Source: Bacteroidales bacterium UBA4360 (lineage in GTDB: Bacteria > Bacteroidota > Bacteroidia > Bacteroidales > UBA932). From it: a stretch of 15,960 nt of DNA. Shown in pieces: positions 1 to 6,988 of this stretch. The notes beneath the pieces were generated by a model that was not told the origin of the DNA, did not search any database, and saw only the letters and a program-made list of their open reading frames with translations. The stretch's first letter is position 1. Each line of letters begins with the position of its first letter. The DNA lies in NCBI GenBank assembly GCA_002393945.1, contig DGSO01000008.1, positions 1 through 15,960 of the forward strand, given 5' to 3'. The position numbers and the translations under genes were made by a program.

Positions 1-513
1 GGCAAAATGGAAGCAGGGGAGACACCTGAAGAAGCACTTGTCAGGGAAATAAAAGAAGAACTTTCTGCCGATATCCAAGTCGGAAAATTACTGTATACTA
101 TTGATTGGGACTACCCCAAATTTCATTTGACAATGCATTGCTTCATGTGCGCCCTTGTCCACGATGCCTTGCACCTCAATGAACATGAGGCAGCAAAATG
201 GCTGGATGTATCCACGCTGCATTCTGTCAAATGGTTGCCAGCAGACGAGATCCTGCTTCCCATGATCGAGAAGGAGCTGATTTATTTCCAGCAGTTTAAG
301 AATCCTCCGAAGTTCAATGTAGGGAATACAATTTATTGGTACTGCGATGACGACCAACGTGTTCACCACGCAAAGGTGCTGTCCATTGTATATTTCCTGG
401 CAGGAGAATATGTGGAAGAGATCAGCTATGAAGTCCTTGACGAATGCAATGGCCTGGCAGTGCGCCGCTATATCGACCAGTACGATGCCATGGATAAGGA
501 TTTAAGCGCATAA
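1..513 (+). CDS. Nudix (MutT-like) hydrolase, 5' end outside window
   Basis: The frame is open from base 1, so the gene begins upstream. The first visible residues are already inside the Nudix box: G-x5-E-x7-REIKEE is complete, with Ser where the usual Gly of the box lies. Nudix enzymes hydrolyse nucleoside diphosphates linked to another moiety using a divalent metal held by the REUxEE glutamates. The spacing and following sequence resemble small MutT/NudG-type nucleotide pyrophosphohydrolases, but the substrate cannot be told. After the Nudix fold (about 95 visible residues) there is an extra tail of about 70 residues, beginning near an FNVGNTIYW segment and rich in beta-type sequence. I do not recognise it; an SH3- or Tudor-like barrel is a guess. 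The stop is 4 bp from the end of the convergent small gene, with no terminator between them. Confidence 0.88.
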   Translation, partial: GKMEAGETPEEALVREIKEELSADIQVGKLLYTIDWDYPKFHLTMHCFMCALVHDALHLNEHEAAKWLDVSTLHSVKWLPADEILLPMIEKELIYFQQFKNPPKFNVGNTIYWYCDDDQRVHHAKVLSIVYFLAGEYVEEISYEVLDECNGLAVRRYIDQYDAMDKDLSA

Positions 514-517
514 CGCG

Positions 518-712
518 TTAAAACACCCTGATAAACTGTCGCGTGCTGTCGAACTGCCCTTTGAGGTCATCGTTCCACTCGTTCTCGAACTCTGAAAGGG
601 TTAATGTTACATGAGGTAATTTGACTATGTCGTCTTCCGTCATAGCCATGATTTCCAGATAACCCGTATCCGGCGGTAGTCCATCTGTCGGTATGATATA
701 GATTCTGGTCAT
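518..712 (-). CDS. small hypothetical protein (64 aa), partner of KilA-N gene
   Basis: I do not recognise this protein. It has 64 residues, is acidic in the middle (TEDDIV, FENEWNDD) and has no signal peptide or membrane helix. It begins 11 bp after the KilA-N stop on the same strand, with AAAGAAA before the ATG, so it is probably the second gene of the KilA-N operon. The start (MTRIYIIP) is the only ATG giving a full-length frame. The tight spacing, the lack of a promoter between the two genes and the clean convergent end against the Nudix gene argue that it is real. Function is unknown. Confidence 0.6.
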   Translation of the reverse strand: MTRIYIIPTDGLPPDTGYLEIMAMTEDDIVKLPHVTLTLSEFENEWNDDLKGQFDSTRQFIRVF

Positions 713-723
713 GCGATTTCTTT

Positions 724-1560
724 CTATCCTTCTAGCAGTCTCTTTTCGTCTGTTTCGTCCAGGACGCGCAACTGCTCTATGGCCATCTTGTTCAGTCTTG
801 AGGCGCGGTCGGGGCGGGAGAGCCCCAACTTGATAAGCTCAGCGTTCATGCTTTCCAGGTTGACAAGGACAATCAGTTCGCGCAGGGAGGCCTCGTCCCG
901 GATGTTTCCCTTCGATTCAGGATGCTCGTCTCTCCACATGCGGGCGGTCTTGCCGAACAGAGCCACGTTGAGGACATCGGCTTCGTTGGCATAGATGAAA
1001 GACTGGGCGCGGGTCGATATGTCTTCCGGAATCAGGTGTTCCTTGATAGCGTCGGTGTGGATACGGTAGTTAATCTTGGTCAACTCACGGTTGAGGTTCC
1101 AGTCAAGCGAGAGGCGGCTGTTTTCTTCGCTCTTGAGCCGCTGGTAATCCTTGACGATGTAAAGTTTGAATTCCGGAGAGATCCAGGAGGCGAATTCAAA
1201 GGCTATGTCCTGATGGGCGAAGGTGGCGGCATACCGGCCCTGCTTGGTCACGATACCTTTGGCCCTGGTCTGTTCCACCCATCTCTTGGGCGTGAGCACA
1301 AAGCTGTTCAAGCCTGCCTCACGTTCAATTGCCTCGAATTCGAGGTAATTGAACTCTGGGTTGTGGAAATGCTCCCACAGGCCCAGGAAACGGACGGTGT
1401 TCCGCGTCCGCATCCAGTTCTGGATAACATATCCTGGATTCTCGGCCGTCCGGTATTTGGCTATGTCTGTCAGGGAAATGAAATCTCCGGCGGCGCCGCC
1501 ATAGCGCACCTCCACCTGCAGGCCATTTGCATCTATGTTAAATCCTTTCGGCATAAACAT
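724..1560 (-). CDS. KilA-N domain-containing protein
   Basis: This 278-aa protein is a typical Bacteroidota KilA-N domain protein. Residues about 25-115 form the KilA-N DNA-binding fold (ISLTDIAKYR, then NWMRTRNTV, FLGLWE, FVLTPKRWVE, GRYAAT). The following HQDIAFEFASWISPEFKLYIVKDYQRLK stretch and the helical C-terminal half are the usual extension of this group. The domain is known from phage and large-virus proteins and from bacterial accessory islands; the role of these host copies is not settled, so DNA binding is the safe call. The gene has its own promoter just upstream. A second in-frame ATG lies two codons in, so the start could be at 1554. Codons about 24-114 are duplicated nearly perfectly near 7.0-7.26 kb. 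Confidence 0.93.
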   Translation of the reverse strand: MFMPKGFNIDANGLQVEVRYGGAAGDFISLTDIAKYRTAENPGYVIQNWMRTRNTVRFLGLWEHFHNPEFNYLEFEAIEREAGLNSFVLTPKRWVEQTRAKGIVTKQGRYAATFAHQDIAFEFASWISPEFKLYIVKDYQRLKSEENSRLSLDWNLNRELTKINYRIHTDAIKEHLIPEDISTRAQSFIYANEADVLNVALFGKTARMWRDEHPESKGNIRDEASLRELIVLVNLESMNAELIKLGLSRPDRASRLNKMAIEQLRVLDETDEKRLLEG

Positions 1561-1569
1561 TCTTTTTTA

Positions 1570-1601
1570 CAAAATTAAAGAAACTTCCCGATGCAGCCAA
1601 A
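1570..1601 (-). promoter_or_regulatory. promoter of the KilA-N operon
   Basis: Read on the minus strand there is TTTG (1598-1601), a 20-bp spacer, then TAATTTTG (1570-1577). This is an exact Bacteroidota sigma-A arrangement. Transcription would start around 1564, leaving almost no leader before the ATG at 1560, so the mRNA may be near-leaderless or use the ATG two codons further on. Confidence 0.7.
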
Positions 1602-1658
1602 TGCCGGTCGCAAAAAAAACACATCCCTGCTTTTTGTTGACCCCCGTCGTCCCCGTTC

Positions 1659-1695
1659 TGTCCCAGATGTCCCATGCCCTCTCTGGGACGGGACA
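1659..1695. other. GC-rich hairpin between the divergent KilA-N and XRE genes
   Basis: TGTCCC, AGAT, GTCCCA, a 9-nt loop, then TGGGAC and GGGACA form a 12-bp stem interrupted only by an AGAT bulge on one side. It lies upstream of both divergent promoters. It is not followed by a T tract, so it is not an obvious terminator. It could be a protein-binding site or a barrier between the two promoters. Confidence 0.5.
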
Positions 1696-1721
1696 GATTT
1701 CAGCGCATCTTAATTGGTAAA

Positions 1722-1755
1722 TTTGCCAATTAGACAATTGTTTTCTATATTGGCA
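1722..1755 (+). promoter_or_regulatory. promoter and overlapping operator of the XRE/CoiA-like operon
   Basis: TTTG (1722-1725), a 20-bp spacer and TATATTGG (1746-1753) form a near-consensus Bacteroidota promoter with one mismatch in the -7 box. A perfect 7-bp inverted repeat, TGCCAAT (1724-1730) and ATTGGCA (1749-1755), lies exactly over the -33 and -7 boxes. A second palindrome, TTGGTAAATTTGCCAA (1714-1729), overlaps its left half. The placement suggests repression by a dimeric regulator, most simply the XRE protein encoded just downstream. Confidence 0.6.
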
Positions 1756-1809
1756 TCAAGTTCAATGCTTAAAGGTGGCGACAACACCTATAAATTCGGC
1801 AATACACAT

Positions 1810-2304
1810 ATGGATAAAAACTTAAAAAAGTTCATGGACACTCCGACTAAGTCGCGTGCCCAAATTCTCGACAGGTACAATGTCGAGGTTCAAACGTCGG
1901 ATGGTGAAATCTTCAAAATCGCGTCTGGAATTGACAAGTACAACAGTGAAGAGTACAAGGCCTATGTTCTCCACTTAATTGAATTCATCTTTGATCGGAA
2001 CTTCTCTGATGATAAAGAGCAAATGGTGAACCGGATATGCCATGAGTTTATTCTCAATGGCGTGCCATCATGGGGTATGGACGAAGGTAATAGACAAAGT
2101 GAGCGTGTCAGGATTGGTAAACGTATAAAAGAGTTACGCGAAGCCAAGAAGATGGAAGCTCGTGATTTGGCCATCCTCACTGGCATCGATGCAGCAAATC
2201 TTTCCCGTATTGAGCAAGGGAAGTATTCCACAGGCGTAGACATCCTTTCTCGTATTTGCGTCATCTTGGATGCACATCTGGACCTTATACCTAATGAGAA
2301 ATAG
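1810..2304 (+). CDS. XRE-family helix-turn-helix regulator (164 aa)
   Basis: The C-terminal 65 residues form a Cro/C1-type helix-turn-helix: RIGKRIKELREAKKM, then LAILTGIDAANLSRIEQGKYS and a helix starting VDILSRICVILD. The N-terminal 100 residues (NLKKFMDTPTKSRAQILDRY onward) are a helical domain I do not recognise, perhaps for dimerisation or sensing. The frame is open back to a TTG at 1714, but that codon lies upstream of the predicted transcription start, so the ATG at 1810 is chosen. The gene ends 9 bp before the CoiA-like gene, which has a strong AGGAGGT ribosome site overlapping the end of this one. The arrangement is that of an autoregulated regulator-effector pair. Confidence 0.85.
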   Translation: MDKNLKKFMDTPTKSRAQILDRYNVEVQTSDGEIFKIASGIDKYNSEEYKAYVLHLIEFIFDRNFSDDKEQMVNRICHEFILNGVPSWGMDEGNRQSERVRIGKRIKELREAKKMEARDLAILTGIDAANLSRIEQGKYSTGVDILSRICVILDAHLDLIPNEK

Positions 2305-2313
2305 GAGGTCACT
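2305..2313 (+). promoter_or_regulatory. strong Shine-Dalgarno for the CoiA-like gene
   Basis: AGGAGGT begins immediately after the stop region of the XRE gene and lies 4-6 bases before the ATG at 2314. Strong Shine-Dalgarno sequences are uncommon in Bacteroidota and the other genes here lack one. It supports the start codon and suggests either high or coupled translation, or a gene that came from another lineage. Confidence 0.6.
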
Positions 2314-3411
2314 ATGGCTGGAGTCAAATACAAATATGCTCTCGATGAGAAGAATCGTATAGTGTCCATTAATCAGGCAAACCTTGAACGAAATGAAGGT
2401 CACATTTATCATTGTATCAGTTGCGGTGCGAGAATGATTGCCCGCTTCGGAGAAGTCCGCAATCAGCACTTCGCTCACCATGATGATAATCACTGTGGAA
2501 CAGAGACATATCTTCATATGCTGGCAAAACGTCTTATCAAAGAAAAGTTTGATACAGATGAACAGTTTCTAGTTGGCTATTACCGGGAAGTCAAATGTTC
2601 CGAGATTGCGACATGTCCTTTTGCAAAGGAAGAAGAGTGTTTTTCCTACAAACTGGAGACATTTGATCTCAAAGAGTTTTATGATATATGTGAAGAAGAA
2701 AAGCCGGTCCGTAACTACATCGCTGATTTACTACTTACCAATTCTTCCAAGCCTGATCGCGAACCAGTACTTATAGAAATCCAGGTTTTACACAAAAGTA
2801 CATCTCAAAAGATAACATCCGGCCTTCGTATAATTGAAATCCGGATAAAAACCGAGGAGGACATTAACTCTCTCCTGTCTGCGCCCATTGTTGAGAATCC
2901 AGACGCCAAGTTTGGACAGGTTCGTGATGTCGAGACCATCGGATTCGCCAAGTTTTACGGCTTCAAGAAGAAGTCTTTAGTTCCGGAGCCTCTTGAGCAA
3001 CGCAGTATCCAGCGCTTTTATCTTTTCCGAAGCGGAAAAGCCTTTGTGACCAATATGGATGAGTTTAAATCCTGCCGGAAAGTCTCTATAAAAGATAACG
3101 ACAAAGCGATATTCGAGGCAAGTATCGACAGTTTTTATCTTGGAAGCCCATCCCCTTATGAGTTTGGATATGCTGCCGCCAGACGACATGGCATAGATTT
3201 GAAGACTTGCCAGTTCTGCAAATATCACCGCAGTGGATATGAGGTAGGCTTAGGAATCAATCCAATCTTTTGCTGCCTTTATAAAAAATATGGAACACCA
3301 GAGAATCCCGAGCCACAATATGCTAATGAATGTGGATACTATCGTGAGGATAGAGAGCTGATGGAGAAAATCAAGAACTCGATGCCGACCATAGTTGTTG
3401 CTTCGCTTTGA
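2314..3411 (+). CDS. CoiA-like PD-(D/E)XK nuclease with zinc-binding ends (365 aa)
   Basis: The protein follows the plan of competence protein CoiA-like nucleases. An N-terminal zinc-ribbon-like part has C34-x2-C37 and the sequence RNQHFAHH (His52, His55, His56). This is followed by E64-x3-H68-x3-K72, which is the CoiA-type ETYLHMLAK segment. The catalytic core is D138 in IADLLL and E155-I-Q157 in LIEIQV, a PD-(D/E)XK site of the E-x-Q kind. Extra cysteines at 95, 101 and 109, and a C-terminal group (C-x2-C near 300, FCC and ECGYY further on), suggest a second zinc site not found in classical CoiA. A role in competence is unlikely here because no other com genes are seen; a defence or DNA-processing role together with the XRE regulator is inferred. 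It ends just before a strong terminator. Confidence 0.75.
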   Translation: MAGVKYKYALDEKNRIVSINQANLERNEGHIYHCISCGARMIARFGEVRNQHFAHHDDNHCGTETYLHMLAKRLIKEKFDTDEQFLVGYYREVKCSEIATCPFAKEEECFSYKLETFDLKEFYDICEEEKPVRNYIADLLLTNSSKPDREPVLIEIQVLHKSTSQKITSGLRIIEIRIKTEEDINSLLSAPIVENPDAKFGQVRDVETIGFAKFYGFKKKSLVPEPLEQRSIQRFYLFRSGKAFVTNMDEFKSCRKVSIKDNDKAIFEASIDSFYLGSPSPYEFGYAAARRHGIDLKTCQFCKYHRSGYEVGLGINPIFCCLYKKYGTPENPEPQYANECGYYREDRELMEKIKNSMPTIVVASL

Positions 3412-3412
3412 A

Positions 3413-3529
3413 GTCCATAAAAAACAAGAGTACTACGAATAGTACTCTGTTTTTGTTGTCATGCCCTTTCTCAAGGGGCCATCTTAAGCTTTTGCAAAAG
3501 TAGTATTTATTTTTGATATTTCATACATT
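3413..3529. repeat. 117-bp direct repeat, copy A (after CoiA-like gene)
   Basis: This segment matches 7403-7519 in the same orientation with 10 mismatches over 117 positions. The last 38 bases (3492-3529) are identical in both copies. The block with two hairpins (3419-3480) differs at 2 positions. Most differences fall in a short variable patch at 3481-3491. In copy B the 38-bp block contains the hipT stop codon; here the same TGA-containing sequence is orphaned, which suggests that this copy is the scar of a rearrangement involving the hipT end. Confidence 0.9.
3420..3454. terminator. bidirectional terminator after the CoiA-like gene
   Basis: A perfect 9-bp stem AGAGTACTA / TAGTACTCT with a CGAA tetraloop is flanked by an A run on the left and a T run on the right. 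It would therefore terminate transcripts from either strand. A second small hairpin, CCCTT-TCTC-AAGGG, follows at 3463-3479. It ends the XRE/CoiA-like operon. Confidence 0.8.
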
Positions 3530-3898
3530 AGTCAACAAAAAATGGGAGGAGGTAGAACTAGCAATTGACCACGTTGTCAGCCATATATGCACAGGATGCT
3601 TTTTTCGTGCCGACGCGGCGGGGGTTGTGGTGAACAAGCTCTATGGGAATGTGTTTGCGATGGGGAAGGTGGCGTGTGGGCGATATTATTCTCTGCCATA
3701 GCATAAGCATTGTAATAAGTCGTCTGAATAGAGGGTTAGGGCGCCTGAATTGACCTAAAGTATGGCATCGTAAATTTTTGCCATAGATCTGTGGGAGTTG
3801 TGCCAAGGCGCAGTATTCTGTCATATTTTCAAATAGGGATTGTCCATTAAAAAGATTATATTTGCGTTTGAAATTTCTATCTCATCAAGAAACTCATC
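3530..3898. other. gene-poor stretch upstream of the helicase gene
   Basis: No convincing gene is seen. The stretch contains an inverted repeat TATGGCA (3761-3767) / TGCCATA (3779-3785), and a further TGCCATA at 3694-3700, which may be regulator sites. A TATATTTG at 3857-3864 fits a -7 box for the helicase gene, but no good -33 box lies at the right distance. Confidence 0.4.
3857..3864 (+). promoter_or_regulatory. probable -7 box for the helicase gene
   Basis: TATATTTG matches TAnnTTTG. Transcription would start near 3871, about 28 bases before the GTG at 3899. No TTTG is found 19-21 bp upstream, so the promoter may be weak or activator-dependent. Confidence 0.4.
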
Positions 3899-6463
3899 GT
3901 GCTGTATGGACTCATTATACTGCTGATCATTGCAATCATCCTATGGATGTATTTAATTCTGGGATCAAGGCAGAAAGCTAGACATAGACAGGAAAGGCTG
4001 GATGCGATTATACGGCTGACGCAAATTGTTGAGGCAGCATTTGAGGAGATTAGCGTTTACTATAGTTATAACCATTATATCACCGACTCAGAGCGACTGA
4101 TGTTGGCTGGTAAATACGATGCTCTTGACATTGAGGTCAAACCCCTGCTTGGCACCAAAGAGTTGGAGGAATCTTCGCACAGAGATGTCTTTCAGCGATT
4201 TCATACAGCAATGACAGATACCCGGGCGCACAAGAAAACTAACAATGATCACTTCGTCCAGAATGAACTTACACGCTGCGCTCAGTACTTCGATACCATT
4301 TTAGCATATCCGCTTGATGCCCAGCAGCGGGAGGCTGTGGTTTCTCTGGAGGACAACGTTTTAGTTATCAGTAGCGCTGGTAGCGGCAAAACCATGACCA
4401 CAGTCGGAAAAGTGCGTTACCTTATTGATGCACAGCATGTTCCAGCAGAGAAAATCTTACTCATTACATTCACTCGTAAGGCAGCCGAGTCACTTTCTGA
4501 GCGCCTGGGAGAGAAGAAACTCAAATGCCGCACTTTCCACAAGTTAGCGCTTGATATTATAGGAGAGGCAACAGGAGAAAAGCCCACCATTACTCCATCA
4601 GATTTTCCTGTACAAGTCTATCATAATCTTTCTCTGGAGAATCCTGCCTTTAAGTCTGCCATCGCCGATTACATCATCCGTTCCCGTTACACCATGCGAA
4701 ACCAGTTTGAGTATTCATCCAGGGAGAATTACATGCAAGACCGCAAGAAACACGGTATTCAGGCTTTCTTCAAGGATATGGATGGTCGGCCAGTGTTCTG
4801 CAAATCTGATGAAGAGAGTCAGATATGCGATTTCCTTGGATTGCGAGGAGTCAAATTCCGCTATGAGGAGAAATATGAGGTAAATACTGTAGATGCTGAA
4901 TACCGTCAGTATTGTCCAGATTTTTCCATATATATTGATGGCAAGGATGGTCAGCTTAAACGTGTGTATTTGGAGCATTTTGCTGTCAATGAGGCAGGAC
5001 GCTGTCCGGCTTTCTTCTCCGCTGAAGAAGAATTTAAGTACCAACAGGGTATCACATGGAAACGCCAATTACATCAGCTGCATGGCACTATCCTTCTGGA
5101 GACTACGAGCGCTGGATTTCACAGGGGAGATGTTTTTCAGAATCTCTCCAGGCAACTCCTGAATCTTGGAGTTGTCTTCACAAAGGCTACTCAGCAGAGT
5201 GTTGCTAGGGAACTTGTCCGTCAAGAGGAAAATATCCTAGCGATGCTCACGTCTTTCAATTTCCTCCTCAAGTCACGTGACACATCTATGGAAACTATCC
5301 GGAAACAGGTTGTACAAGGACCGGATGCTGTCACCATTAACGATATCGTGGCGCCTTTTGTTGAGGCCTATCGCAGGATGGAGGAAGAGAATAACGAAGT
5401 GGATTTCACTGATGCCATTATTCGGGCAACAGAGCTCTGTAACAATGGTCATTGTCCGGACTATGATTATATTCTGGTGGATGAGTTCCAAGATATCTCC
5501 ATGGACCGTTACCGCTTTCTTCAGTCTCTTAGGCGGAAGGAACCGTTGACGAAACTCTTCTGCGTAGGCGACGACTGGCAGTCTATCTACCGCTTTGCAG
5601 GCAGCGACATGGCTCTGTTTAAGTCATTTGAGAAGTTCTTTGGCTATACTAAGAAATGTCTGATGGAAACAACATATCGCTTCGGGGAACCTGCTATCGC
5701 TGAGTCATCCAAGTTTATCTTGGCCAATCCTGAGCAGGCCGTCAAGAATGTCCATCCCTTCCGGGAGGATGCTGAGACCAGACTGGATTTCTTATCCACT
5801 GAAGGCCGTGAAGGCGTTGTAGAGACCGTTAAATATCTGGCTGACCAGATTCCCGCAGATAAAGAAATCCTCTTATTGGGCCGTTACGGATTCGATGTAA
5901 ACATATTCAAGAATACAGAGTTGCTTGTCCATGAAGGAAAGGATAGCGTTTATGTAACCTATGGTCAACGTAGGATGAACTTCATGACCGTTCATCAGTC
6001 GAAGGGACTGGAGTGCGATTTTATCATCCTTCTAAATTGCAATGGTGGTACCATTGGCTTCCCTTCACAGATTAGCGATAGCCCTGTTCTCAAATATGTT
6101 CTCAGTGAACCAGATGCCTATGCCTTCAGTGAAGAGCGTCGTGTCTTTTATGTGGCTATTACCCGTGCTAAGAAACATACTTGGGTGCTCTATGACATCA
6201 ATAACCCCTCACCATTCGTTAAAGAATTCGTAAAGACGCTGGAACCTCAGTTACAGCCCGGCTGTGACATTCCGGTATCCGAGTTATGCCCGAAATGCCA
6301 TTGTGGTCGGATCAAGGTCGTTAAGAAAGGCGTCTCCGTGAATGGTAATCCGTACACAACATTCGCCTGTTCAAACGAGAAATATGGATGCGACTATCTT
6401 GAGACGAAGTTCGTGAACCTCAATTCCACACATCGGACACCCAGAAAGAAGATGGGATACTAA
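3899..6463 (+). CDS. helicase IV (HelD)-like UvrD/Rep helicase with inserted PD-(D/E)XK nuclease domain
   Basis: This 854-aa superfamily 1 helicase has all core motifs: Walker A GSGKT (K164), TFTRKAAESL, RTFHKLAL, motif II DEFQD (D528-D532), GDDWQSIYRFAGSD, TYRF, TVHQSKGLE, and the arginine-finger stretch RRVFYVAITRAKK. GDDWQ, the TYRF region and NPSPFV closely recall E. coli helicase IV. About 300 residues lie between motif Ib and motif II, including a restriction-endonuclease-like site, P340-D341-F342 then Y-L-E359-H-F, so the protein probably cuts as well as unwinds DNA. Residues about 2-25 form one strong membrane helix, and the C-terminus has a zinc ribbon (Cys797, 800, 802 and two further Cys near 825-832). 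The start is GTG; no upstream ATG exists in the frame, which opens at 3872. A role in phage defence or repair is inferred from the neighbours. Confidence 0.88.
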   Translation: MLYGLIILLIIAIILWMYLILGSRQKARHRQERLDAIIRLTQIVEAAFEEISVYYSYNHYITDSERLMLAGKYDALDIEVKPLLGTKELEESSHRDVFQRFHTAMTDTRAHKKTNNDHFVQNELTRCAQYFDTILAYPLDAQQREAVVSLEDNVLVISSAGSGKTMTTVGKVRYLIDAQHVPAEKILLITFTRKAAESLSERLGEKKLKCRTFHKLALDIIGEATGEKPTITPSDFPVQVYHNLSLENPAFKSAIADYIIRSRYTMRNQFEYSSRENYMQDRKKHGIQAFFKDMDGRPVFCKSDEESQICDFLGLRGVKFRYEEKYEVNTVDAEYRQYCPDFSIYIDGKDGQLKRVYLEHFAVNEAGRCPAFFSAEEEFKYQQGITWKRQLHQLHGTILLETTSAGFHRGDVFQNLSRQLLNLGVVFTKATQQSVARELVRQEENILAMLTSFNFLLKSRDTSMETIRKQVVQGPDAVTINDIVAPFVEAYRRMEEENNEVDFTDAIIRATELCNNGHCPDYDYILVDEFQDISMDRYRFLQSLRRKEPLTKLFCVGDDWQSIYRFAGSDMALFKSFEKFFGYTKKCLMETTYRFGEPAIAESSKFILANPEQAVKNVHPFREDAETRLDFLSTEGREGVVETVKYLADQIPADKEILLLGRYGFDVNIFKNTELLVHEGKDSVYVTYGQRRMNFMTVHQSKGLECDFIILLNCNGGTIGFPSQISDSPVLKYVLSEPDAYAFSEERRVFYVAITRAKKHTWVLYDINNPSPFVKEFVKTLEPQLQPGCDIPVSELCPKCHCGRIKVVKKGVSVNGNPYTTFACSNEKYGCDYLETKFVNLNSTHRTPRKKMGY

Positions 6464-6721
6464 ATGGCAGTTGCAAGTTTATTTAGTCTTCCAACGACTT
6501 CGTTAAATATGAGGGCCTTGACTCCAACCATACCCTTCTCGTGTCTAGGCGGGCATGATACACGAAGAGAAGAATGGGTAGAATGCAAAAATGGGAGAAT
6601 GTGCGTAATTCGTAAGTCTTTTACAGTTAAATAGTTACAAAACCCCTGCGCTGTTTTACGCAGGGGTTTGTAAGGTGCTGATTCATAGCTGTTTACAATT
6701 AACACATAAGTGCCTTCGTTA
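6464..6721. other. gene-poor stretch after the helicase gene
   Basis: No gene is supported. An imperfect hairpin, TTCTCGTGT pairing with ACACGAAGAGAA, lies around 6537-6580. The terminator described separately follows. The minus-strand open frame across this stretch shows no recognisable domain. Confidence 0.35.
6640..6669. terminator. terminator hairpin after the helicase gene
   Basis: AAACCCCTGCG, an 8-base loop (CTGTTTTA) and CGCAGGGGTTT form a perfect 11-bp, GC-rich stem. A and T runs at the stem base are short, so it could work in either direction but may be leaky. Confidence 0.65.
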
Positions 6722-6962
6722 GCGGATGGAGCGGGGAGGTGGGGGCGAATAGGAACGGAGTGAATGCGAGTGCCGGAGGAAGGGCTGGTCCGCGTCAGCG
6801 GATGCCGAACATTTGGGAGGGTGGTCTTTCGAAGGATGTCGTTGGGTCAAGACTGGTGGGGTGTTCAGTCGAAGGGGGGACGAGGATTTTGGAGGCAAAG
6901 CCCTTTCTCCGGGCACAAAGCATACGGAGTGACGTCAGCCCCCACCTCCCTGTTCCATACGC
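6722..6962. repeat. 241-bp imperfect inverted-repeat element
   Basis: The outer arms 6722-6746 and 6938-6962 match at 22 of 25 positions, with a perfect 13-bp core GGGAGGTGGGGGC / GCCCCCACCTCCC. Going inward, ATGC, GTGCC, GGAG and AAGGGCT on the left (about 6764-6786) pair with their complements on the right (about 6898-6924). Two of the three outer mismatches would be G-U pairs if the plus strand were RNA. The centre is G-rich, has a near-repeat of a TCGAAGG segment (about 6830 and 6870) and encodes nothing recognisable. It could be a MITE-like mobile remnant or a structured RNA. No clear target duplication is seen. Confidence 0.6.
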
Positions 6963-6988
6963 GACAAAATTATGGATAAATACTGAAT

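Noticed and set aside
922..1578. Long plus-strand open frame (218 residues)
   Set aside because: It is the antisense shadow of the KilA-N gene, whose family assignment is firm; its repeat in the 7.1-kb region is the shadow of the KilA-N fragment.
3558..3824. Minus-strand open frame of 88 residues upstream of the helicase
   Set aside because: No recognisable domain, no promoter, overlaps the helicase regulatory region; composition does not look like a selected protein.
6460..6705. Minus-strand open frame of 81 residues after the helicase
   Set aside because: It crosses the terminator hairpin, overlaps the helicase stop and has no known domain; it might be a decayed remnant but this cannot be shown.
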